A program made the translations under genes and the position numbers. DNA of 11,048 nt from JAENZQ01 sp964553505 (GTDB lineage: Bacteria; Bacillota; Clostridia; Peptostreptococcales; JAAYPU01): the NCBI GenBank assembly GCA_964553505.1, contig CAZKKX010000080.1, positions 1 through 11,048 of the forward strand, given 5' to 3'. This document shows positions 1 through 5,557 of this stretch, one piece after another. Each line of letters begins with the position of its first letter. Positions within the stretch are counted from its first letter, which is position 1. Under the pieces are notes generated by a model. That model saw nothing but the letters and a program-made list of their open reading frames with translations. It had not been told where the DNA came from and did no database searches.

Positions 1-727
1 CTCCACCATATCTATTTAGTGCAACAAACTTATCTCCAAGCTTTACATAAATCGTGCCATCGCTGCCTACAGCACAAGAAGCCTTATTAGTCAAATCTAC
101 ACCGTCATGCTGTTCAACGCTTTTAACATAATCCCATTTAAATGTTCCATTTTCTTTGTTAATACAAGTGATACGGTAATTGTCATAGACTGTGCCGCCG
201 CCTCCTCCGGCATTTATCTGGGTAATCAAAACATTTCCGTCTATGTCAAGTGTCGGGAACATTTCCAAAGATCCATATCCCGTCCCCTGCTCGTAAGTCC
301 ATTTTGTTGTGCCGCTACGATCAAATGCCATAACACCTGCATCAGATGCCACATAGATTGTCCCATCTGCTCCGATAATAGGCGCTCCGTCTCTTACGTA
401 TCCACAAGGTACCGACCATTTTTCTGTTCCGTCCGGATTAACTGCATAAAGCTTTTCATCCATTGTACAGAAATAGATTTCTCCGTCCCTTCCGACAACA
501 GGCGGAGTAACAATTGAACTTGTTGGTGTGAATGTAAACTTTAAGAAAGGCTCCTGAATACCTCCATAACTTGATAAACGTATCATATTAGACTGTGCAG
601 GCCAGTAGGCATTCGTATCATAATCACCTCCATGCCCTCCGCCAAGATCAAAGCCGTAAACCATGGAAGAACTTGAACTCATAATAATAAAAATAACGAT
701 TGGAATAAACTTTAATAATCTTTTCAT
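1..727 (-). CDS. Exported PQQ-type beta-propeller repeat protein (N-terminal part, cut by window edge)
   Basis: The frame opens at an ATG (727-725) and stays open for 242 codons to the left edge, so the C-terminus is missing. Residues 1-25 look like a signal peptide: MKRLLK, a hydrophobic stretch, then a possible cleavage after VYG. From about residue 75 the protein has four propeller blades with the PQQ-like signature (P-x-x-G-x-DG-x-IY, then a W about 20 residues later): roughly 75-104 (GRDGEIYFCTMDEKLYAVNP, ending EKW), 114-143 (GADGTIYVASDAGVMAFD, ending TKW), 157-198 (DIDGNVLITQ, ending FKW) and 216 onward (GSDGTIYVKLGDKFVALN). Such repeats form secreted or cell-wall beta-propellers and here do not imply a PQQ-dependent enzyme. 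A weak ribosome binding site (GGCGGGG) lies about 9 nt upstream. It is divergent from the HTH gene at 993. The missing end could carry a wall-binding or other module; this cannot be seen. Confidence 0.85.
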   Translation of the reverse strand, partial: MKRLLKFIPIVIFIIMSSSSSMVYGFDLGGGHGGDYDTNAYWPAQSNMIRLSSYGGIQEPFLKFTFTPTSSIVTPPVVGRDGEIYFCTMDEKLYAVNPDGTEKWSVPCGYVRDGAPIIGADGTIYVASDAGVMAFDRSGTTKWTYEQGTGYGSLEMFPTLDIDGNVLITQINAGGGGGTVYDNYRITCINKENGTFKWDYVKSVEQHDGVDLTNKASCAVGSDGTIYVKLGDKFVALNRYGG

Positions 728-787
728 TTCAAACAACCCCGCCTTCAAGATTTATATCCATCTCATCATCACCAAAGAGGTTTACTA

Positions 788-808
788 TTAATAAACCGTT
801 CTTATTAA
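788..808 (-). promoter_or_regulatory. Inverted repeat in the leader of the propeller gene
   Basis: TTAATAA (788-794) and TTATTAA (802-808) are perfect inverted arms around a 7-nt spacer, and AACCG is directly repeated at 794-798 and 807-811. It falls in the predicted 5' leader of the minus-strand propeller gene. It could be an operator or a weak RNA hairpin. In such AT-rich DNA it could also be chance. Confidence 0.25.
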
Positions 809-852
809 CCGGTCATGTTTTCTAATTAATTGTCAAAATTAGTCTTATCTTT

Positions 853-881
853 ACTATATAGGAAGTCTTTTTGTTTCGCAA
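853..881 (-). promoter_or_regulatory. Sigma-A-type promoter for the propeller gene
   Basis: Read on the minus strand, TTGCGA (881-876) and TATAGT (858-853) are separated by 17 bp. They match the -35 and -10 consensus at four and five of six positions. Transcription would start near 847, giving a leader of about 120 nt. The -35 box lies inside the palindrome at 876-893. Confidence 0.5.
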
Positions 882-893
882 TAATTATTGTGA
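876..893. promoter_or_regulatory. Candidate operator: 18-bp near-perfect palindrome between divergent genes
   Basis: TCGCAATAATTATTGTGA is an inverted repeat with a perfect 12-bp core (CAATAATTATTG, 879-890), one mismatched pair, then two more matching pairs. It covers the -35 box of the propeller promoter and lies about 40 bp upstream of the HTH gene's promoter. That is where a repressor encoded by the divergent HTH gene could bind. The link to that protein is inferred from position only. Confidence 0.4.
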
Positions 894-930
894 CTTTTTT
901 AAAATTATTTCGAATTTATTTTGAACACGA

Positions 931-959
931 TTGCTTTTTTTCTGTCGCAGCTATATAAT
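931..959 (+). promoter_or_regulatory. Promoter for the HTH gene
   Basis: A perfect -10 box TATAAT (954-959) follows a partial -35 box TTGCTT (931-936) with 17-bp spacing. A GGAGG ribosome binding site at 981-985 sits 7 nt before the ATG at 993. The weak -35 suggests modest or regulated expression. Confidence 0.5.
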
Positions 960-992
960 GATTAAAGATTAGTATCATTTGGAGGAAAAAAC

Positions 993-2468
993 ATGTATAA
1001 CGAAACACTTAACTTCGGTTCATACCTAAATGATTTATTGACGCTGAAAGGTATTGATAAAAAACACTTTGCTGCAGCCTTAAATATAAATCGGTCACTA
1101 CTTTACAGATATTTAAGCAGTGAGCAATTGCCGAATCAGAATCAATTGAATGACATAATAGAAAAGCTAAATATAAAAGGCTCTCGGCACAAAAAACTGC
1201 TGGAAAGCTATGAATGCACACTCTACGGCTGGGAAATAGTGAACGGCAGAAAACTAATCATAAATATGCTCAACAGTCTGGAAAGTAAAACCCAAACGGA
1301 AAGTATTACTTACGAATATAAAATAAAAAAACCGGAATTTTTTGACAGAAGTAACGGTGTTGTCCCGATAAAAAGCAGAGCTCTTGTAATAAATACAATT
1401 TTGTCATTACTTGATTCAGCCAGAAAAAACTCTGATATTTCTACTGTCCGAATCATTTTTAACCCTGACAATCAGGATTTTGTCAATGTGCTCTCCAAAA
1501 TACTTAATGAATTGACCCGTAACAAGAAAGATATATCCATAAAGCACATCTTTCGTTTAAAGGATACTTTGCTGAAAAAAAACAAACTTCATAATTTAAA
1601 GATACTTGATACGGTATTTCCTTTTTCTTTTTTCAAAGACATATACGGAGCGTATTGTTTAACCGAAAATGTCACACCTGAATCCTATAAAACTTTCTTC
1701 CCGAACTTTATCAGCGTTGATTCTAAAACTGCTTTTGCCTTTTCAAAAGACTTAGAAAACGGTATTTTTTACGATTCAAAATGCCAAAATGTCATCAAGT
1801 TAATGAACGAAGAATTTGAAAAAATATGCGATGACTGTCTTCCGCTTTTTTACAATCTGGAAACCTATGAAAAGCAATCTCAGTATATGTATGATTTTGA
1901 ACACATGGTACAGGCAGAAACAGCGATACTGCATCCGGAAAGCAGTATTTATACTATTACCTCTGATATCATTCGAAAAAAAGAGAAGGAAAAACTAATC
2001 GAAAAAAAACACGCTCAACTCCTCATAGAAAGAATCGAGTTGTTTCAGGAAAGGATGAAAAAAGGTAAGGCCCTGGAAATCATTTCCCTCGCAGGAATTA
2101 AAAATTTTGTTGAAACAGGTCAGCCCCAACTTTATAAAGCAATAAAATTCAATAAAAGTGAACGTGTTGAAATATTAAACAATCTTTTGAAATTTGTACA
2201 AAAAGAAAAAAACTACACCCTTTATATCATGAAAGAGGATCATCCCTTTTATGATTCCGACTTCGCTGTTTACACCATCGGAAGCGAACTCCTTTGTATA
2301 GTACCCAGCTTCACAAATTTTGCAAACTTAGATAACATATTGATCAGAAACAGAGGAATTGTAGAAACCTTCAGCGATTTTCTGCATTCCAATTATATTA
2401 AGAAAAACAGTATCACCGAAAAAAATGAGGTTGCCGAAGTTATTTCAAATGTTATTGACAGTATTTAG
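993..2468 (+). CDS. XRE-like HTH protein with a large unrecognised C-terminal region
   Basis: The 491-residue product begins with a helix-turn-helix at about residues 9-62. Helices are visible around YLNDLLTLKG, KKHFAAALNI and NRSLLYRYLSS, the pattern of the XRE/Cro DNA-binding fold. The remaining 430 or so residues contain no motif I recognise: no receiver, kinase, TPR repeat or membrane helix is evident, and the composition suggests a soluble mixed alpha/beta effector region rich in Lys, Asn, Phe and Tyr. The start is well supported by GGAGG 7 nt upstream. The gene is the only one on the plus strand and diverges from the propeller gene, across a spacer with a strong palindrome. A local transcriptional regulator that also controls its own promoter is the natural inference. 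Typical XRE repressors are far shorter, so the long C-terminus probably senses a signal or partner. Confidence 0.7.
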   Translation: MYNETLNFGSYLNDLLTLKGIDKKHFAAALNINRSLLYRYLSSEQLPNQNQLNDIIEKLNIKGSRHKKLLESYECTLYGWEIVNGRKLIINMLNSLESKTQTESITYEYKIKKPEFFDRSNGVVPIKSRALVINTILSLLDSARKNSDISTVRIIFNPDNQDFVNVLSKILNELTRNKKDISIKHIFRLKDTLLKKNKLHNLKILDTVFPFSFFKDIYGAYCLTENVTPESYKTFFPNFISVDSKTAFAFSKDLENGIFYDSKCQNVIKLMNEEFEKICDDCLPLFYNLETYEKQSQYMYDFEHMVQAETAILHPESSIYTITSDIIRKKEKEKLIEKKHAQLLIERIELFQERMKKGKALEIISLAGIKNFVETGQPQLYKAIKFNKSERVEILNNLLKFVQKEKNYTLYIMKEDHPFYDSDFAVYTIGSELLCIVPSFTNFANLDNILIRNRGIVETFSDFLHSNYIKKNSITEKNEVAEVISNVIDSI

Positions 2469-2485
2469 ACTTATGTTAAAAAAAT

Positions 2486-2551
2486 TGGGGTACGGTGACT
2501 TTTTACACAAATAGTTAAAAACTGCTGATATGCAATAAGTCACCGTCCCCA
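2486..2551 (-). terminator. REP-like inverted repeat, likely terminator for the coat genes
   Basis: TGGGGTACGGTGACTT (2486-2501) pairs with AAGTCACCGTCCCCA (2537-2551). The stem is 15 bp with one bulged T and encloses a 35-nt AT-rich spacer. Read on the minus strand, the stem is followed by AATTTTTTT, so it can terminate the coat-gene transcript that ends at 2563. Read on the plus strand no U-tract follows, so it is a poorer terminator for the HTH gene. The GGGGACGG ends resemble small palindromic repeats I associate with REP-type elements in Clostridia. This family assignment is from memory and not proven here. Confidence 0.6.
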
Positions 2552-2562
2552 TTCCCATTTGA

Positions 2563-2865
2563 TTATTGTCGAATCTCTTCCATAGATATTCGAACTTTTT
2601 CGTAAATATTTGATAACTGCTCCCTTGGTTCGATATAAGGATCTCCCCATTCTCTATTCATCATCAATTCTGTTAGTGCTGAATGTCCCGTAATAATTTG
2701 ACTTAAACTTGATGAATAAATTGCTCTGACTTCAGGTGTAGTGCTTGTCATAAGCGCATTTAGATATGCATTAGCGGCTCCCGTAGCTGAAGCAATTAAA
2801 TTCTTAGCAATTACTTCATCCGATATACCTATGTTTTCTTTGGCCATGTTTTCAAAAAATGACAT
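2563..2865 (-). CDS. CotF-like spore coat protein
   Basis: The 100-residue protein matches the CotF (Coat F) type. A helical region spans residues 14-70 (AKNLIASATGAANAYLNALM and SLSQIITGHSALTELMMNR), then the characteristic W-x-x-P-Y-x-x-P-x-x-Q-L end (EWGDPYIEPREQL, about 73-85). These proteins are small helical components of the spore coat in Bacillus and Clostridia. The ATG directly follows the TAA of the upstream gene with no gap, and its ribosome binding site AAGGAGG (2880-2874) lies inside that gene's last codons, so the two are probably translationally coupled. The inverted repeat at 2486-2551 follows as a likely terminator. Expression is expected in the mother cell during sporulation. 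The exact coat layer cannot be told. Confidence 0.8.
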   Translation of the reverse strand: MSFFENMAKENIGISDEVIAKNLIASATGAANAYLNALMTSTTPEVRAIYSSSLSQIITGHSALTELMMNREWGDPYIEPREQLSNIYEKVRISMEEIRQ

Positions 2866-3084
2866 TTAATGCACCTCCTTGGTCTGAGTAACTCTGTTTT
2901 CAATGATAAATTGTTGTAAGCCTTTAATTCTGCCCTCTGTCGAAAGGGTTGCCGATTCTGACTGCTTTTTTAATTCATCGTCTTTAATAAGTCTTTGCAT
3001 CGCTCTTGTAACAACAAGCCCATTGTTTTCCATGTCAAGGAGAGTTGACATAGATAATAATTCGGTTTCAGAAAGATTTCTCAT
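2866..3084 (-). CDS. Small CotF-related spore coat protein
   Basis: This 72-residue protein is mostly helical (LSETELLSMSTLLDMENNGLV, then a charged helix with DDELKKQSE). It resembles the short CotF-like partner commonly encoded beside a longer CotF gene in Clostridia. GGAGG lies about 7 nt before the ATG. It is the first gene of a two-gene unit, and its stop codon abuts the next start. A sigma-E-like promoter is found about 55 bp upstream. On its own the assignment would be weak; the coupling to the longer CotF-like gene supports it. A structural partner forming a heteromer with that protein is plausible but inferred. Confidence 0.65.
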   Translation of the reverse strand: MRNLSETELLSMSTLLDMENNGLVVTRAMQRLIKDDELKKQSESATLSTEGRIKGLQQFIIENRVTQTKEVH

Positions 3085-3137
3085 GAACCATCCTCCATTC
3101 TTATTTTATGTTTCAGTATTATTCTTTCGTTTAATAG

Positions 3138-3164
3138 TTTGTATGATATCCAATTAATCTATAC
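3138..3164 (-). promoter_or_regulatory. Candidate sigma-E (early mother-cell) promoter for the coat genes
   Basis: On the minus strand, GTATA (3164-3160) is followed after 14 bp by CATACAAA (3145-3138). This is close to the sigma-E pattern of an ATA-containing -35 and a CATACAAT-type -10. The site lies about 54 bp before the first coat ATG, and sigma-E control fits coat genes. No good sigma-A site is seen in the same gap. Confidence 0.45.
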
Positions 3165-3175
3165 AAATATTTTTT

Positions 3176-3619
3176 TCATTTAACTTTTTTTGACCATTCC
3201 ATGAGATACTCAATATAACCGGAATCTTCGTTGGGTTGTTCTTTTTTGATAATAAAACCGCAATGCTTGTAAAATTCCACAGCAGATCTATTTTCTTTAT
3301 AAACACACAATTCGAGGCATGGATATAATGATTTACAATAATTTAGAAGCTGTCTACCGATTCCTTGTCCCTGACAGTCGTTTAATACAAAAAGTGCCCC
3401 TATAAATGAATTGTTGATAATGCTTATAAATGCCTTCACAATATTTTTTTCTTCATATACGAAAGTATCCGAATGGGGTATATATCGATTCTTTACAACA
3501 TTATAATTCTCCATCCAATACTGCTCCGGGATAAAACTGTGTGCCGTAATATTGGTTTTAAGCCATATATCCATGACTTCTTCTATTTGTGAATTATCCA
3601 ATTGCCTAATCTTACCCAT
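3176..3619 (-). CDS. GNAT-family N-acetyltransferase
   Basis: The 147-residue protein has the GNAT fold signature. The acetyl-CoA pyrophosphate-binding motif Q-x-x-G-x-G (QGQGIGRQLL, residues 83-92) follows strand FIGALFVLN, and the later ENRSAVEFYKHCGF (109-122) is the typical motif B segment. The N-terminal part (ITAHSFIPEQYWMENY, about 24-39) resembles the YjaB-like subgroup. It would transfer an acetyl group from acetyl-CoA to an amine; the substrate cannot be deduced. The ATG is supported by AGGAGG (3630-3625) 5 nt upstream, and a sigma-A-type promoter precedes it. There is no terminator before the coat promoter, so some read-through into the coat genes is possible. Confidence 0.85.
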   Translation of the reverse strand: MGKIRQLDNSQIEEVMDIWLKTNITAHSFIPEQYWMENYNVVKNRYIPHSDTFVYEEKNIVKAFISIINNSFIGALFVLNDCQGQGIGRQLLNYCKSLYPCLELCVYKENRSAVEFYKHCGFIIKKEQPNEDSGYIEYLMEWSKKVK

Positions 3620-3645
3620 ATAAGCCTCCTCATTTTAATTTATTT

Positions 3646-3675
3646 ATTATAACTTTAATATTAAAATTTTTTCAA
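3646..3675 (-). promoter_or_regulatory. Sigma-A-type promoter for the acetyltransferase gene
   Basis: On the minus strand, TTGAAA (3675-3670) and TATAAT (3651-3646) are separated by 18 bp. The predicted start is about 20 nt upstream of the gene's ATG, just ahead of the AGGAGG site. Confidence 0.5.
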
Positions 3676-3694
3676 ATAATATGGCAAAGTAAAG

Positions 3695-3724
3695 AAAAGA
3701 ACATTCAAATTCGAATGTTCTTTT
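3695..3724 (-). terminator. Hairpin terminator downstream of glnA
   Basis: AAAAGAACATTC (3695-3706) and GAATGTTCTTTT (3713-3724) form a perfect 12-bp stem with a 6-nt loop. U-rich tails follow on both strands (TTCTTTTCTTTACTTT on the minus strand). It lies about 160 nt past the glnA stop and upstream of the acetyltransferase promoter, so it most likely ends the glnA transcript. Confidence 0.65.
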
Positions 3725-3883
3725 ATGCCATACAATTCATAGTTTCATTTGTCAAAAATTATATAATAAATATATCGTCCATTTTCAAATTTGTATGTTA
3801 ACAAAAGAATCATAGAATAATCCTGACAAATATCCCGGTTTTCAATTTATACTTTTTCCTACAAACCCCTGTGCAGTACCGTC

Positions 3884-5311
3884 TTATAAATTATAATATA
3901 AGGAAAACTCTGCCGGGTGAGGGATCTGGTTGAACTCTTTAACCTCACTTTTTTTCTTCTCCAGCCATATATCTATTAAACGTTTGGAGAACACGTTTCC
4001 ATTTAACAGAAACTCATAATCATTTTCCAACGCCTCTAAAGCTTGATCCAGAGACGTGGGGAGCGCCTTTATTTTAGCTTGATCCTCTTTTGAAAGATTA
4101 TATAAATTGATATCATAGGGACCGTAACCTAATTTAGACGGATCCATTTCTTGTTTAATACCGTCAAGCCCCGCCATTAATATTGCTGCATAAGCATAAT
4201 ATGGATTACAGGTTGCATCCGGATTTCTTATTTCAAAACGTTTTTGGTCAGGAGTTCTCGCATAGTCAGGTATTCTTATAACTGCACTTCTGTTGGCTGT
4301 TGCATAGCAAATGCTTACAGGAGCTTCATAACCTGGAACCAGCCTTTTATAAGAGTTCGTACTGGCATTGGTCAAAGCACATAGTGCAGGCGCATGATGC
4401 AACAAACCTCCAATAAAATAAAGTGCTGTCTTACTTAAGCCGGAATATCCATTTGCATCATAAAACACCGGATTTCCGTCTTTAAATAGGTGCATATGAA
4501 CATGCATCCCGTTTCCGGCTTCTCCCAATAGCGGTTTCGGCATAAATGTCGCACTTTTTCCTGCGCAAAAAGCAGTATTCTTTATTATGTATTTAATAAT
4601 CATTGTCTTATCGGCCATCTCGCTCATAGATCCTGATTCTACTTCAATTTCCAGTTGCCCGGGCCCACCTACCTCATGATGGTGATATTTTATTTCTACC
4701 CCTCTCTCTTCCAGCAGCATACACATTTCGCTTCTCAAGTCATATAATATATCCATTGGTGGTGTTACATGATATCCGCCTTTTATAGGTATTTTAAATC
4801 CTAAATTAAAATCTTCAATGCCTGTATTCCATTCAGCTTGTTCTGCATCAATCTGAAAACCTATGCGATTTTGATTGGTCTCATAGCTGACATGATCAAA
4901 AACATAGAACTCAAATTCAGGACCAATTTTCAATTCATCTGCAACTCCTGTAGATTTCATGTATTCTTCTGCTTTTTTTACTACGGCACGAGGGTCCTGA
5001 TCAAACGGTTGAGGTTTATCACCTGTCACAAAAACATCGCCAATCATAGAAATGGTAGCCACCTCGCAAAACGGATCTTTGAATCCTGATGATAAATCCG
5101 GAATAAAAACCATATCGCTTTTTTCTATCGGTGCATAGCCGTAATTTGAGCCATCAAAACCAATCCCATTTTCCATAATTTCTTCACTCAGTCTTTCTAC
5201 CGGAATCGTAAGATGGCGCCATTGACCCCAAATATCAATCATTTTAAAATCAACCATCTTGATATCGTTATCATTGCAATACTCTTTCATTTGATTTAAT
5301 GTACTAAACAT
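3884..5311 (-). CDS. glnA: Glutamine synthetase, type I
   Basis: The product joins ammonia to glutamate with ATP to make glutamine, as a cytoplasmic dodecamer. The 475 residues fit full-length GSI. Visible conserved parts are the DGS latch region (GFDGSNYGYAPIEKSDMVFIPD), the metal and substrate segments IGPEFEFYVFD, YHHHEVGGPGQLEIEV, GNGMHVHMHLFKDG, the flap TNSYKRLVPGYEAP, NRSAVIRIP and RFEIRNPD, and the ending HPAEFSLYYNL. Compared with the shorter GSI-alpha enzymes of most Firmicutes, it keeps the extra segment after the first metal motif (about SYETNQNRIGFQIDAEQAEW). It also has INLYNLS with Tyr404 where GSI-beta enzymes carry the adenylylated Tyr of NLYDLP. The ATG has AAAGGAGG 6 nt upstream. 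The gene has its own promoter and probably its own terminator. No GlnR box or riboswitch was recognised in the 100-nt leader. Confidence 0.95.
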   Translation of the reverse strand: MFSTLNQMKEYCNDNDIKMVDFKMIDIWGQWRHLTIPVERLSEEIMENGIGFDGSNYGYAPIEKSDMVFIPDLSSGFKDPFCEVATISMIGDVFVTGDKPQPFDQDPRAVVKKAEEYMKSTGVADELKIGPEFEFYVFDHVSYETNQNRIGFQIDAEQAEWNTGIEDFNLGFKIPIKGGYHVTPPMDILYDLRSEMCMLLEERGVEIKYHHHEVGGPGQLEIEVESGSMSEMADKTMIIKYIIKNTAFCAGKSATFMPKPLLGEAGNGMHVHMHLFKDGNPVFYDANGYSGLSKTALYFIGGLLHHAPALCALTNASTNSYKRLVPGYEAPVSICYATANRSAVIRIPDYARTPDQKRFEIRNPDATCNPYYAYAAILMAGLDGIKQEMDPSKLGYGPYDINLYNLSKEDQAKIKALPTSLDQALEALENDYEFLLNGNVFSKRLIDIWLEKKKSEVKEFNQIPHPAEFSLYYNL

Positions 5312-5419
5312 TATAGACCTCCTTTATTTAATAAAATGTTATTTCATCTATTAAAATAATTAATAAAAATTGAACTATTTATCAGTAAACATTGTATAGA
5401 CATCATGCACTTAAAAATA

Positions 5420-5448
5420 ATTATAAGGGAAAATATATATTTTAACAA
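5420..5448 (-). promoter_or_regulatory. Strong sigma-A-type promoter for glnA
   Basis: On the minus strand, TTGTTA (5448-5443) and a perfect TATAAT (5425-5420) are 17 bp apart. The start would be near 5413, giving a leader of about 100 nt. A 14-bp perfect palindrome, AAAATATATATTTT (5430-5443), fills most of the spacer. It may be an operator or simply AT-rich sequence. Confidence 0.65.
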
Positions 5449-5557
5449 TAAATTTTCTGTAACCTTTATATGATATGATGTATTGTTCAATTTATATTTG
5501 CTCCCAAGGTCTTTGCAGCTTCATGTTTATTGTAATTCATAAACTTTGAAAAGCTTA

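Noticed and set aside
107..517. Open plus-strand frame of 136 codons
   Set aside because: It lies wholly inside the minus-strand propeller gene, which has a signal peptide and clear repeats. The plus frame has no ribosome binding site or recognisable domain.
3745..3813. 22-codon minus-strand ORF (MILLLTYKFENGRYIYYIIFDK) downstream of glnA
   Set aside because: Its ribosome binding site is weak (AGGA), it has no promoter, and its AT-driven composition is what random sequence here would give. It could be a remnant but nothing supports function.
5312..5413. Possible riboswitch or GlnR site in the glnA leader
   Set aside because: The leader is almost pure A/T with no stable stems, and no TGTTA-N7-TAACA-type site could be found.
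5473..5550. In-frame peptide ending EAAKTLGANIN after the ABC exporter stop, looking like a protein C-terminus
   Set aside because: The frame is closed by a stop only some 25 codons earlier, and there is no start signal. Too short to call a pseudogene.
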